From the NCBI RefSeq assembly GCF_047495875.1, contig NC_092462.1:37849523-37913522 (forward strand): a stretch of DNA of 64,000 bases, written 5' to 3'. This stretch comes from Pithys albifrons albifrons (Eukaryota; Chordata; Aves; Passeriformes; Thamnophilidae). Position numbers and translations under genes: made by a program. Positions 11,901 to 26,900 of this stretch are shown here, one piece after another. Each line of letters opens with the position of its first letter. Position 1 is the first letter of the stretch. The notes beneath the pieces are model-generated. The model did not search any database, had not been told where the DNA came from, and saw only the letters and a program-made list of their open reading frames with translations.

Positions 11901-14900
11901 GTAGCCTTAGCGCTTGTCCCTGCTGGAGGAAGAAAAGGAAAGAAATTACTTAAAGGGGAATTCAATTCTGCTCTGTTTAGATTTCACTTTACAGTCTCAC
12001 AAGTTACCAAAATGATTTACCAGCTGCCTTTATTGATTCAGTAGGAACTTTGCTGGTGATTCTGGACAGTCTTAACTTCTGCAAAAATCCTCTCTTGCTG
12101 TGTCCTGTAGAGAAGAATAGTGTTGGATGTCATGTTGCAGTTTTTTGTCAGGCACATCAGAATATTTCTGTTTTGCATATTCATGGCTTATGGATTTTAA
12201 CCAGTATATTTCAGTGTTGAAGCCCAGTACTTCTGTTGACATACAGCAAATTGTATGTTTGGTTAAACAAAAGCAAGAATATATGGGGATATGTAAAAGT
12301 CAGTGTACAAACTTCCAAAGATGTCTCATCTGACTGCAGCTTTTTCAGCACACCATAGGAGGGCCAGGGGAGACATAAACTGGATTTAGGTGAAGGAATA
12401 ACTGCTTTCCACCTTCTTTCTTGTTGCAAAGAAGTACAGCAGCCTTAGCAGGCCCTGTCAAAACCTCTGTACAGTAGCTGGAAGAAACTTTTTCTTAAAA
12501 CTTGGTGATTTTTACCTTTTTTGGGTCTATTTTTATCATCCTGGCAGGTGGCAGCCTTTTAAGAGCAGTCATTTATATTGGATTTTACATGTTGCACCTG
12601 CTTCCTAGCAGACCTCTGATAAAACTAATGTTAGGTTTCAGGGAGAAAGATATTAATTTGATTGTTCCCTGGACTATATTTTGTAATCAGGAGTCTCCAC
12701 AGAGGTGGAGCTGAGGTAAAACTAGAGTGATAAAGTTTCTGGATTCCTTTGGATCCAAGATAAACAAACCATGCTAGGGAAATAAAAAGTGGACCTAGGT
12801 TTGAGGAATAATGCTGTGGAGTAACAAAATGTGTCCTCTCAAAAAAACAAACAAACCAACAAGCAAACAAAAAGTCTCTAGAGAGACCATCAAGACTTGC
12901 AGCTAGGAATAACAAGTTAGTTGTTTATCCAGTATAAGATCCACTTGTCCAGAAAACTATAAAAATTTAATTTAAGAAATACATCTATACTGGGCCTGAT
13001 CAGTGATTATTTTTGTTGGCAATCTTATCTCTAGCTCTGGCCAATAACATATACTAGTGAGAAAATATAGAAGAATGGATAAGCTTCATTCCTGGCAACC
13101 AGTGGGCTGGGAGTGTTGACCCAAAAATTGCAACAAGATTGTCATGCTTCGTAAACCCCTTTCTGTGCACAGACTTGTCTTTAAAATGCATTTATATACC
13201 TGAAATTAATGACATCCTGGGTCAATGACTGCAAAATGTGGTGTTTGTTTTAACCTCTCCTCCCAGATACTGTAATGTACTTCTGTTACTCTGCTGCCCC
13301 ATGATATGGGAATACCAAAAGATATGTTGATGAAGCTACTATGTAAATGTTTCATATTCCTTCTTTATTATTCTTGCCCTTTTATTTCCCCTTTCATTAA
13401 TGTGGAGCTAAAATTCTGGAAGAGCTATCAACATTTGAGTCCAGGATTTTATTTTCTTTTCCAATGGTAATGCAGTGTTTAGGGTCTGTCACTGAGTATA
13501 TGCACTGAGTAGTCTAACACTCCATATGCAGTCATTACACTTGCAATGAGCTCTCCTGCCAGCTCATTTCCTTGGTAGTGTCCTTGAATTATTCTGCAGC
13601 TGTTTATAGTCATTTTAATTGCAACTACCAAGAACTTTTTATTGTTCAATAATGACCTGGAAGAGGAGGTGAACTGCTTGGCTCCCAGCACTGACATTTT
13701 TGCTGTTACAATCACAAACTCACGCAAAAATTGGAATGAACAGACTGCAGCAGTTATTAATCTAAGAGATCTGCCATACTTCGGTGAAGAAACGCCCCTG
13801 TAAAGAAAGCAAAGAATCTCATCAAATATTTTGGAAATTTGGTTACTGTATTAATACCTTCACCCATGTCCACATAACTTTTTATTTCTTAAAAAAATTA
13901 TAGTATTTTTCTGTGACATGGCTTTTTTCCACAAAAGCTCTGTCCATGGTTTACTAATTTTGTTATTTTTTACTAGCTTCTATTCACCACAGTAGTCAGA
14001 TTTAGTGGCCTGCAATTCTTTAGTTCCCTAGGGCCCTTTGATAAAGATTGGTGTCACGTTCTCCTCCTCTGTTGGATAACAAGGCTGGAGTCAACAATAG
14101 TTATACTCTACAACTGTTTGGCCATTTATGTTGCATTGTTTGGGTAATACTGGGTTTATTAAAAAAAAAAAAGGGCAATAGTCTATTAATGGCAGAAAAT
14201 AGGAAATTCCAGAAGAAGTGTTAGGTAGCTGAAGAAAGGAGCGTAGAGAGGGAAATATCACTGTGTACTTGCCCTGCTTTTGATCTCTTCTCTGGGTATC
14301 TGGCATTTGTCACTGCTGAGAGTTCAATGGAAAGACTTAATTTAGCTTTCCGGCTTCTGAATCAGTCTCTTTTCATTTTGATCATGTATCAGCCCAACAG
14401 ACTTTCTGGCAGGCATCCTACTTCTGGCGTTTGAAAGATATGTTTCAATAGCAGCTTTTATACTTCAGTAAGCTATTTCTCAAACTTGGTTATTGTTTGG
14501 GGGGGGGGGGGGGGTTAGGAGGTTGGTTGTGAGTTTTTTTGTTTGTTTGTTTTTTACATGCATTTAACCTAAATAATGCTCATTCTTGTTCCCTAGTTTG
14601 GACACCAACCTGTGCATTTGAAGAATGCATGTCTTACTGCTAGCAGCATCTGGGCTCTTCATCATGTTGTCTTTACCTTCTTCGTAGTTCCCTTTTTCAA
14701 AAGGAGGTGTCTCCTGCTTGTGTCTTCTGTCCTGTCAGGTGCTCTGATTCTTCCATACATGTCATAGGTACTGTCTGAGTCTTTCTTGGGCAGTCAGTAT
14801 TTCTGTGTGATTGTATTGATGGCTTTCCCTTGTCCTTATGCTAAACTATTCCTGGCATATTAGCTCTAATAAACTGGTTCTGACATATTTTAGCAGAAGG

Positions 14901-17900
14901 CAGTCCTTCATGGATAAAATCTATCCGTTTCTAAAATTTCATCTGGTGCTAATGACTTCAAGGCTGTAGCTTCCTGGATCCTTCCTTTCTTGAAGGTGGA
15001 CAAGAATTTGTCTTTGTCAGTCTTCAGAAACCACTCTCAAGCACCAGAACCTTGTAAATGTGGTAGAGTGTGACCTCACAATGACATCACAAGTTTCCTC
15101 AGTGTCTTCTGGTGTGATCCATCCAGTCTCACGGACCTGTGCTGTGTTTATCCCATTTGCTGTGATATGTCCTGTGAAGTGATCCCTGACTCACCTCTAT
15201 GGTGGATATTCCTTCACTTCTGAAGACTTTGCCCTGAGACACAGGGAGCTGGGAAGTGTGACAGCAAACCTTACAAAGTAAAGACTGAAGGAAAACAGAT
15301 GTTGAGTGTCTCAGTCTTTTCTATGTCCCATCTCTTTTATCACTAAACCCATGTTTTCTTTAGTCTTCCTTTGGCCTACAGGCTTTTCTCATTGCACTTC
15401 CTATCTTGTGGATTTCAAGTCCACAAAACTTTGTCTTTAATTCTCTCTGCACGGGCTCAGGCAATATTTCTGTACTCCATCTAGGGTAGCCAGTCCATGC
15501 ATCTACCTTCTCTGCTCTTCCTTCTGGACTTACTGGTGCAGCCAGATGCATTTTCTGCCATGCCTGTTTGACTTACTACATATGGAAATTGAGGGTTCCA
15601 GTGCTTCAGGGGAGGTTGTCCTCAAAGATGCCATTCCTGAGCCCTTTTTGACAAAGTTGTTGCACCTGAAATTATTAACTTCTTTTGACAGATGTTAGGA
15701 AACATGTAAATAATGTGTGAAAGAGTCAAAAAGGGAGAGAAAACTTCCTGACAGACAAAACCATTGATGACTACAGGTGTAGAGCTCTGAGAAGGAAGGG
15801 GCTGTTTGGGCTCACAGAAGCTGCACCTGGTTATACAAGACCAAAACCGTGTTGAGTTGTTCCAAAGAATCTGTATTCAGTATTTCTAAAAAATACATAT
15901 CTACGATGCATTGATTGCAGTAGTCTCTTTTTATACTTTTAGCTCAAAACCACTAAGAATCAATGTAGGTTTTCCTTTATGAAGTCCACTTTCACAGTAG
16001 AGCTTCCAATCCACATCTGCCGTTTCTATTCCTGTATTTTGCTGCATTTGGGTCATGCTTATTGCCCTTTAGATTGAAATTCAAGTCAAGAAGTATTCTC
16101 TTAAAGTGTATTTTAAGTGATGCACTGTGAAACCCCCTGTTTCTTCTATTACCAAACTTGCATAACTGTAGAACCCTTAAGCCACGGGTGTTTGTACTGC
16201 CGATCAGATTTCATGCCAGGGTATTTAACTCTGTTGACTGTAAGAAATTATCAGAACTCAACATGCTTTGCTCAGGCATGATATGCTGTTGTTATCCAAC
16301 CCATGAAAGAGTTGCTTACAAATTATTCTTAATGACCCAGAAGGTTTTAGTCTTATGACACTATTTAAACTAGATTTTTTTTTACATCTTCTTTTGAAAA
16401 ATATTGTAGGAATTTTATCCTGATTAGTTTGACTGGGAGAGGAAACATCATTAATGTTTATGGCATGAGACAAATTAATCTCTTGATGGATTTTTTTGTT
16501 CAATATGACAATAGATATCTTCTGTTTGCTCACCAGTGCGAGCCAGAATTTCAGCTGTATCACCCACACACACCTGTCACTATGATCATGGCAGAATAAA
16601 TATTTTGAAGTGTCTTTTTTTTTTCTTCTATGGATTATCCAGTTTGAGTTTTTCTTTTTAAGGACATTATTGCTGTTACAGGGCATACTCCCTGGGCCAT
16701 ACAAATTTGTGGTTTAATAATTGGATCTGTTGCCATGGGTCACCTTTTGACTTCAAACAGAACAACTGGCAATAAGGTCTTGTTGAAAAACCTGAAATGG
16801 TAACTCCTCCTTGCTTGAGTACAATGCTGATTACATACAGAAATGCATTTTTGACAACTGTTTTTGCAGCTCATTCTATAAAACAAAAGGGAATGAGAAT
16901 TGGCTTGTTTTAAAAAATTGTACATGTAGTTTTGAAGGGTTTTGTTTTATTTTTCAATTATTTTTAGTACAAAAACAAGAGGGAATTCTTGCCAAAAATA
17001 AAGACTTCTAACTTTATCAAGAACACACACATGCAGAGCTGTGTGATAGTAAGGCAGAGCTTTTAGTAAAGATATTTTTCCTATCATAGTTTGATGGTGA
17101 CAGCTTGGATCCTTTGTGTGGTCCAAATGCTATTAAAAATATCAAATTGCATAGAAAAGATTTGGTGCTGGACTGGAGTCAAAAAATACTGAAATCTTTA
17201 GTTATAACTAATTACTCAGTGTATGAAATAAGGCAGATGAGTCTTGACTGCTCATTTGAAATGGACAGTCTTATTACTCTGGGCAAATAACATGAATTTA
17301 ATATGTTCTCTTACAGTAAGTAGTTACTTGTGCAGTCAATCTTATTGTAGCTAAGAAGATTGAATAGACAGGCTCTGGAGTAAAGCCTGCTTTCTTCAGG
17401 AATGTGATTAGTTCCTTAATTAGAGCACTGAACAAATTACATATTTGATACTGTTATAAGAAAAAGGATTTCAGTAATTACTCTTGATATCTATGTCATT
17501 GGAAATGAAGCATTAGGGACTTGGTTTCATTTCACAAGGTACCTTGGGAAAAACTTTTATTCAAGTGCCGTGTAGTACACTAGAACTGTTCTGTAACTAA
17601 GAAAACTAATTTTATAATGTGCACATAAATCTTTGTGAACCTGAGCAAGAGCCAAGATTGGGAATCGAGTGAATTATAGTGGTCGAACTAAATCAGGAAG
17701 GCTGGCTTTCCACTGCAGATTATCAGCTGTCTTACTGCTGGCAAGAGACCTTGAGGGAGAAAAAAATTCATTTAAATTGTAATTAGCCATATATTGTGAG
17801 AGCATCTCCTTGTGGAGATTGAGGAAAGATTTGAATTCTGGGCATTGGCCTTATTACAAAACCCAGCATTTTCGTTAAACATTTCAGGTCCCAGTAGTGA

Positions 17901-20900
17901 CAACTAGAGAGAAAATGGATTCTTCATCTTTTTAGTGTTGGCTGCTAGCTTTTCAAATGTTAAGTTTTGAGGGAGAAATAGTTCACCCAAAGAGTACAAA
18001 GAAGTTGACAGAGACACCAAGTGTGTTATCTGTAGCTGGATTTACTTACATCTCTGTGTACACATCTGAAATGAGATGACCAAATTCTGAACATGACCTT
18101 TTACTCAACAAAAATGTAGAGCACAGCACCTGGAGTATATTTAAATTCTGTCTTAAACTTTGACTTCGGTGGAGGGGCAGTTCTGAGCGACTTTCTGCAG
18201 CTGTTTGTGTAACCCTTCAGATGCTGACTTCCAGCACAGAAATTTTGGGACAGATGGAGGAAACATTCTGTCAAATGAGTTGTAATCTGAATGTGAAACA
18301 AAAAAATTAGATTGACTTCTTATGCTCTGTCTTATTCCTGTTTACCAGAATGTACTGTCCTAGAGCATTCAAGTGAATGTACATCATACAAGTATAGTGC
18401 AGTCCAGGTGAGCATGGGCATGACCTTCAAGGTTTAATGTCTGATGAGCAAGGCATGAAGAAAATACAGTGTTTCTGTGGGACTGAGTTCACTGCTTCAA
18501 GCTTTGTTTATTACAGTAGGCAAAACATGTCAATGTTTGATAAATCCAAAATTATGCATAGTCTGGACTCTTTGGAGCTGTTCGTAAGCAAATACATCAA
18601 GCTATAACTTCCTAAACTAGTGCCTACTCAATGGAGAAATAACAAGAATTGCCATATGCTGGCTGCTCAACTCTGAAGACACAGCACTCACTGTCTCAGC
18701 AAGGAGAGGGGAGTGTGTCCCATCCAAACTGCTTTTGTGCCACTGGCCCACAGCAGTGCCCTGCCCTGGTCCTGAGGGAGCCGCTTGGCCCCTGTGCTCC
18801 CTGCAGTACACGTGGTGTGTCACAGGACTGCAGAAGGCCTAGAGACCTGTAGGGACTTCACCACTTTAAACCAGAACAGGAAAGAAGAGGGTTTTGTCTT
18901 CATCTCCCTTTACAGAATCATCCCCTTCCTTGAGGAAGGGAATTTATTTTTGCCACCTAGCTACCCCCAGCTTTCTTGCCCTATGATGTTTATTGCTTCA
19001 ACTTTTTCAGTGTTGGATAAGTGATAATATGGGCAAGAATCTTGTGATTAAAAAAAATGCAAAGGTTATTCCTTTAATTCTTCTGTTATCCCTGATGTTG
19101 GGTGTCCTTGCCCTGAATTTGATTGTGATTCTTTCAGAAGTATAGTAAATGTATCTTGTACTCCCAAGGGCATTAATGATAAAATGTAGTCACATGGCCT
19201 CACAGTTTACTTCACGAATGGAAATGGGCAAAGCTTGCAGCTATGGTAAAAATAGAAAATGCTGTTTCAGTGAAGGTTTAAGCTGTTTGTTAGTGTGTCA
19301 TAGAGGTTTTGCTGCTGTCTGCTGAAAGAAAAAAAAAACTTAACTCAGCTGGTCAATCTGTCCTTAGGTTGTCTGTTCACTTCTCTTCCAGAACCCTTGT
19401 TTTGCAAATTGACTACTAAAATCTTACATTTATGTTGATGGTGCATAAAAATAAGGCTTCATAGGTAACAAATGCAGTATTAACATTAGATTTAGTTAGT
19501 TGTATTTTAACAAAGAAATGCCCAGTTTTTTAATCTGTTTCTGTCTACTCTAGACTTAGTTCCCTCTGACTTGCAGGTGTCAAGCAGCCAGTCTCAGCTG
19601 TGACCTTGATGATGTTGACTATACAGATGAGCAAACAGTTGGAAGTGTTTTGTGAAGAGGAAAAAAATCTTGTCCATCTTCCTAGGAGCTAGATTCAGTT
19701 TACTGCAGTAGTCATAATAAATTGATAATTAAAATAATGAGCAGCCCTGAAATCAGCATGAAAAGTATGTAAACAGCATGCTATCAGCTGAAGGACTGTC
19801 TTCTTGTAAGATAAGTACAGGACTTTCTAGGAAAGGAACTACAAAGTAAAATAGAGCTCATAACTTACTTCTGTGTTTTGCTAGTGCTGGACCCTCTCAA
19901 AGTAGAAAAATGCATACACTATATAGAAATTATAAATAGGTGATAATACAACTGTGAACCTCATACCACTTTAAACATGAAATAAAATTTAAAATACAAT
20001 TTATGAACAATTTTATACTAATAAAGAAGAGAGATTCTGTTTTTAATGTCAGTTATGATTTGGGGATAAATACTAAATTCAGACCTTCAGGTTTGTTCTG
20101 ATTTGGGGCCCTCATCTTGCAAGACCTGATTAACTTCTTAGGAGCTTCTTGGGAGCTGGCCTCTGGAATTGTTACAGGAATGCAATGTCAGCTGTCTTCT
20201 CTGAGGAACCAGTGCTGCAACACAAGTACAGTGCTTAAAACCCAGAGGGTACTGATGTGTCATTGATAAGCATAGGTGCAAGTTAAATAGTTGACTTGGG
20301 GATAGAGAGTCATGATATGCAGCCATGGTACCTCTTACTTTTATTGGAGCTTAATTGCTGGTATGTTGGGAAAGTTAGGGATTCAGGATGACATGAGAAG
20401 CACTTCTGTTGGCTCAAGACCTTAAATTGCCCTCTAAGTATCTATCAGATGAGGCTCACTTGTATATTGCTGTGAGGTTGCTTTCCTTTTCTAGTTCTTG
20501 CCTTTTTGTTTAATGGCTGGATTACTCTTCCAGGAGAAGGAGATTCTAGTCTTGGCTTTTTTTAAACTGAGGAAATTCAAGCCTACATCTGCATCTTCAG
20601 CAATTGCTAAGAGGGATTCTGTATGGTCATCCCATCCTCAGAGCATATACCCATGGTCATGAGTTTGGGGCCTCAGGACATCTGTAAGAGCAAGCCAATG
20701 AAGAGAGTACAAAGATCTAAGAGCAGAAATTTCCACAAGCCAAGGAGCACTCCAGCCCAGATGCTCAGCTTTTTTTCTGAAGGGGTCCCCCATTAAAGGA
20801 ATCCTCTCTGCTGTGGCCGGTGCACAGCTTTGTGATTGAGAGATAAGGGATCTTGAAATGGCACAAGCTCGAACAGTGCTGTTTCCTCCAAGGGTGGAGA

Positions 20901-23900
20901 GGGAGTAGGACCAACTCACATCTTAAGTATGCAGGCTAATAGTCTGAAGAAACATTACTCACCCTGCTTCTTGATTAGATCCCTTCTGTTCCTTTTGAAA
21001 GGTTTTGTCTTGCTCCAGTGATGAGTCAGTCCTGGTTTTGCTCAGTAATACCAGTGCTGATTTGGGAATGGAAAGTTTTTATTTATGAACTGTTCTTATT
21101 CCAAAAAAAGCAGATATTAATAGCCTCAGAAATAGCCAAGAGACAGAGGAACTAACTAAAACTTTTACTCAAATAAAAGGAAAGAATTCAGTGGACAATC
21201 ACCCAATGAGGTCTCTCAACTTGATAGAGGTTGCAGCCTCTTTTATCCCCTCTGCCCAAGACACAAGTCCCTCCCTGTTTCTCCATTGGCTGAGATACTC
21301 TGGGACTACAGACTTACCGACACGCCTACTACATGTCCCCCACTACATGCTCATTAGGGGCTTTGAGGGTCCCCAACATTTTCAAAATGGAGGTTACTGC
21401 ATATTTATTTCTTGCTGCAGATTGGTCTCCCTGTTCTGGGCACTGTATTATCTTATGCTGGGCAGCTACATAACTAATAACTTTTCTATCCCTACCACAA
21501 ACTTTGCAAGAACAATCTACTTATTCCTAAAATCCAAAGGGCTTGTTTCCCTTCACCCATGAGTTCCTCAAGGAAAGGGGAAATCAACAGAGCTGTTCTT
21601 CCCTGCAGCACTGCCCAGAGAAGGTCTTGCCAGCCCTTCACAGATCTGTGCATGGCTGTTCCTCTTGCCCATACGATGACTCTTTACAAGGGTCAGGAAA
21701 AGTGATGTGAAGTGTCTATAGGAAAGAGTTAAGGATGCTACCCTGTCATTCCTGAATATCTGCTGCAATGTGCCATAGTGTATATTGCATAGTGTATTAC
21801 CACAGCTGGCCTGCAGGCTACACCTGAATGGGCACTGTGATATGTGGGCAGGACTCCACCCAGGGTATGAAGCCAGAGGTTGAAATGTATTTAAATCCTC
21901 TCTCTCACAGACCCTTCTGTACTTTGAATCTGCTTATGCCAATTTTCAATAGCTTGCAGCTTTTGCCTCAACATTGATCCTCTCTTTTAAAACTGAAGAA
22001 AGTTCGTGTTAATTCAGGCATATTATTTTCCTTTTTTGGTGCCTAAAACCTACAGGGAAAACAGTACTCTGAAATTTAGCTTCAAACACAAGGAAAATAC
22101 GCTTATGGCTTCTTGGTATGTGATTTGCCAACCACTGGATGTCAGTGCTGCTCCACTGAGGAAAGGCTTATCCCTGCTTCCTTCCCTATAGATGTGAAGG
22201 AAATGAGAGTGGAGGGTTCTGGCTTTTGTCATTCAGATACCTGATCAGTATTCACATTTATTGAGAAAAAACTGCCACAGATATTAAAAAAAATTAATTG
22301 TACGTATCTAAAACAACTACTATATTTCAAACCTCTAATTCTCAATGCAAGATGAGAGAGAAGGTTGTGCATAAGAGTTACTGCAGTCTGTCAGAGCTTA
22401 TAGGCTTAAGGATTCAGTTTGTGGACTGTCTAATGAATGAAATAAAACCTTTGGAAAAAAACTAAAAGAATGCTCTTACTAGGGATCTAAATGTAGTATT
22501 TCACTACTTGCAAATGACACATTTAGCAACACATATTTTTTCAAGTTCAAAAAGTAGAATGTGTTGACAGATTTGAGCAGATTAAATCAGATGTGTGGCA
22601 AAAAAAGCCTTTCTAGACCTCTGGTTTTATATTTTAAAAATGTATTAAGTACAGATTAAAAATGGCTTATAAATTGTTCACAGCTGTATTGTTAAATTCA
22701 GGGTGTTGTAATTGGTTTGGCTTTTTAAAATGATGTCAAGTTACTTACTGTCCTTTTTTCTTATGCTCTTCACCAATTTGTTCCTAATTGCAACTAACCT
22801 ATTCTGCCTTTGAGGCAAAGGATGTTATTTTACTACCTTTTACACAGAGCTCTTGAATGGCATTCAGCTGGTATGCTGGTTTTTGAATGTATGTCACCCC
22901 ATTTTCCTTCATTTTAACGTAACTGTATCACCAAAATTAATATACATGTTTAAAGCAACACATTCTGTTATAAATCTCTTATTAAACATATCATATCTTC
23001 CTTTTACACAGCCTACTTAACACACCTGTGTAGGATATCCATTTTAGTTTTGCAAATGACTAAGCAAGTTGTTGACAGCTTAAATGCTTGTGCTACAAAT
23101 GGAAACACTGTGATCTGTAATCAGCTGGAATCTGAGAGGGATCTGTGGAAGGAAGGCACCTGTCACCTGAACTTTTTGAATAGCTAGTCTAGCACTTTAT
23201 GTTGGTAACTTTTAACTATGATTAGCTGCAGTCACCTCAGGCTTAAAAACGTCTGAGGTGGAGGATTTTAGTCAGTAAATCATAGTTTTAGGGATTGCAC
23301 TGTTACAGAGGTTGCTTACAGCATACCTAAGAAAACAAATGCTTTAGTAGATACCATTTTGTTATAGTCTGTTTTGATTCTGTAATTTTGTTTCTCCACA
23401 GGACCAAAATTAATAGTATGTTTCTACCAATGTCTTTAATTTTCTGGGATGAGATATAAAAACTGATATTGGTGGCTGACAATAAGTGAAGTGTGTCCTT
23501 CTTCACCAAAGAAACACTCTTTAAACACCTATAGGTACCTCTGTGATGCACTTAAGTTGAATTACCTTTTATATCCCTTGTCTCTTAAATTTAAAGAATA
23601 GCCATCAGCAAAGACATCATTTGCACAAAGGTGTTGTTAAGCAGTTCCATAAATCACTTAGTGAAAACTAATGAAATCCAATCTTTTTACAGATGCAAAT
23701 ACTGGCATTATGATGATAACCTGCTCACCTCCAGCGTTGTCATTGTCTTCCATAATGAAGGATGGTCCACGCTCATGAGGACAGTCCACAGTGTCATTAA
23801 GAGAACACCAAGGAAATACTTGGCAGAAATTGTGCTGATTGATGATTTTAGCAACAAAGGTATATGTAGAGTATTAGCACACTACTTGTAGAAAAGGAAA

Positions 23901-26900
23901 CTTTTTTATTTTCCTTAAATAGTTTTCTTTTGATTTATTACCTGCCATGATTTGAGTTGACTTTAGAAGGAAAGTAAGTTTCTTCTTCACAGTCCTTTGA
24001 GTTTTCAGTGAAAGGAAAGCTCTTCCAATGAACTGCTTTTGTAAAAGTGACAATCCTTTGTCTGTAATCAGCTGCTTGAAGTACAGGACTTGTAGCAAGC
24101 TCTTTACAACAGTTGTTGAGTAGTATATAGAAGAAAGTTGGGATAGCTAGTATCCCTCTTAGCTCTTATGAAATAAAGTAGTTTGAACAGAACAGTATCA
24201 GAGGACTTTGAACTAAGCCTATTAGGAATTATTCCTTTCTTTAGTCCATGTAGGAATCCAGATGTATCTCTTTTTTTAAAAAACTCTCATAAAAATGTGT
24301 CTATCAAATTATTCTGATTAATTTTCAATATTTTTAGTTTCTAACATCCTTTATTAATTAAACATCCTATTAAGTGTTTATTGTTTCTTATTTAGAGGGT
24401 GGATCTTATAAGGACTTCAGCATGTTTTAGTTTCTGCCTTTCCTTGAGTCCTACATATCAGCATAAGTCCAGAGATTTTCTTCTTCTTTTGTGATTTACA
24501 TTCTTGTCTTGGTTTTATAGTCAGAATGCATGTGCTTGTATGTGATTCTTATAAATATAAATGTACACTGTTCTGGTTTTTTTTTCTTCTTTAATGATGA
24601 TATCTTCATAATTAGCGCAACTCAATGCTGAATACAGAGAAGAACTGAAAATGTTATCCTAGAGATACAAGTTGATTGACGTATAGGAAATCTAACTTAT
24701 TTTAAACTTTAAAAAAATTTCAGAATAGTGCATCAAGCTGCACATTCTGTAGGATTTTATTGTAGCATAATTTTTGAGTAGTAGTTGTCAGAGAAAAAGA
24801 GTAGACATATAAACAAAAACATAATTTTGAATGTATCACATGACAGTCTCTTCTAGACAATGATGATGGCTTTTAGGAACACAGGCAAGTTTGGTCAGCA
24901 GCCCAGGATATCCTCCTCTTTGTTTTTCTAATAGCTGAATTGTGTAGTGGCATAGAAAACAGATGACTGTTCTGAAACTCTTCTTTTTATTAAGTGTTCT
25001 GGGCTTCTCCCAGTTCCAGCCTCATGGGACTTCTTTTCTGAGGGTGTATTATTCATGATAAATTTTAAAACTGAACTCCTCACATAGCTGAGGTTTACCT
25101 TTTCTGAGCATAAGTCACTACCAAAAATAGTTATTGTAGTTAATTTTTGCATCATATCCGTACATAACTAGCACGTACATTTTATATTTGTTTTAACAGG
25201 AGACGAAAAGTTACCTGTATTGTAAACTTGACTAAGTTTGGCTTAGTCTAATAAAGATACTTGTCCTGGTTTGAGCTGGCAAAATGCCAACTGTCCAGGA
25301 CACAGTGAAAAGGGTTCCTCCCCCCCAGCCAGCCAAGGGAAGAGAGGAGGGAGAGAGGAAAGAAAACCCTCAAAGCAGGGTTTATGCTGAAACTAACTAC
25401 ATGTATTTATACAGAAAAGAGAAAATTAAGAGGATACTACAATATAACACACACTTACACAAGTTACATATATATAACAAGGAATAACTTCCCACTCCCC
25501 AATTAATACAAAGCCCATTACTCTAAATTCATAAGCACTCCAAAAGACACTCAGCAAGAAAGAGAAAGTATAACAACAAAATATTTCTACTTCCCTGAAT
25601 GCAAACAAAATGCGAGGCAACAGAAGCAGGGCCTAGCACAGTAGAGGAGCTGCTAGATGTCCTCCTCTTAGTGCAGCCATGGTGGAACTAACCAAGCCAC
25701 TCCCACACACTGGATTTTACACCCTTTGAGATGATGTAGTATGGTATGGAATACAATATTATTGGCTGGAAGAAGTCAGCTGTTAGCTAGCTCAGCCCAG
25801 CTTAAATCAGCTGACAATTCTAGGCCTAGCTGAACTTTAAAACCTAAGTTTAGGCCCACCTGGCTAAACCCATAACAATACTGAATACTAAATTATATTC
25901 TCCTGTATCCTTTAACAGTTGAGAATTTAGCTTAGATATACACACACACTATAAAACAAAACTATCTTCCCTCCTAAGGGTTATAATTTTAATAATTCAG
26001 TCAGCAGACATATGCTGTGTTTTTGCTTTTCAGCTGAGATCACAGCTTTCCTTCAAAGATGTTCAAGGCTGAATTAGCTGTATAAAGTAACTATGACACC
26101 AGCTGTCTCTGGAAAACTTACCAGATGTTCTACTAATGATAGAACTCGGTATTTGGGTTTCTCATAAGTTTTAGCTGACTCTGTAATGTATATGTAGTTC
26201 ATGGAATGAGTTTTTCTGACGTAACAACTCATATTAGTTTTCCAATTTATGATGTTTGTTAAATAAAGGCATTATTTTTCAAGAAATTTATTTTGAAATA
26301 CAAATTTTTTTTTTTTTTGCTTATAAACAAATGGTTAGCAGATATAGCTAGACTGGACCTAACATCCAGCAGACTTTTGCCTCTGTGTTTCCCACACTTC
26401 AGTTTCCCATGTAACTTTCTTGAATCAAAAAATTCAATAAAGAAAGCTCAAGGTGCAGTTTTTTTATGTATGAGTGACTGGAAGACAAGCACAGGCTGGA
26501 ATTGCTCTGAACACCTTGATGCAACTGAACTATTTAATTATAACAATTCTTCAAACAGCTTTAGGTTATTACTTGGTAAATATAATTAACTTAATTTCAA
26601 TTATTCAAATTGTGTTCTAGATAAAAATAGCCAAGAGAGTAGAATCTTGCTCCACTTCTTTCTCATCAGAGAGAGGGATGAACTAGTACAGGCTGCAAAG
26701 CATGCCAAGCTACCTGAAGAGATCTCCAGTTGTTACACTCTCAATCACAGCAAAGGTGCTGGCAGCATTTTGCCTTTTCAGCCAGAAGAAAAGCCATGCT
26801 GACAGCACAGATACAGGACTTTCTCCTTCCCCCCCTGCTTTCAGGCTGCACACTTCATATCTGCCTTTCCATCCAGTAAAAACCATCTTACGCTCTTAGA

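Larger units (their letters stand above)
8909..23692. other. GALNT7 intron 2
   Basis: A 14.8-kb intron. It contains the 5S-derived element, a long reverse CR1 region and a G16 tract, listed separately. The segment about 20600-21700 is richer in GC and has LTR-like phrases but no defined ends. The rest is AT-rich sequence in which I see no exon, RNA gene or repeat I can name. Confidence 0.75.

Noticed and set aside
16258..16704. A 148-codon minus-strand frame in intron 2.
   Set aside because: AT-rich, Lys/Ser/Asn-rich composition, no recognisable family, no promoter or splice context.
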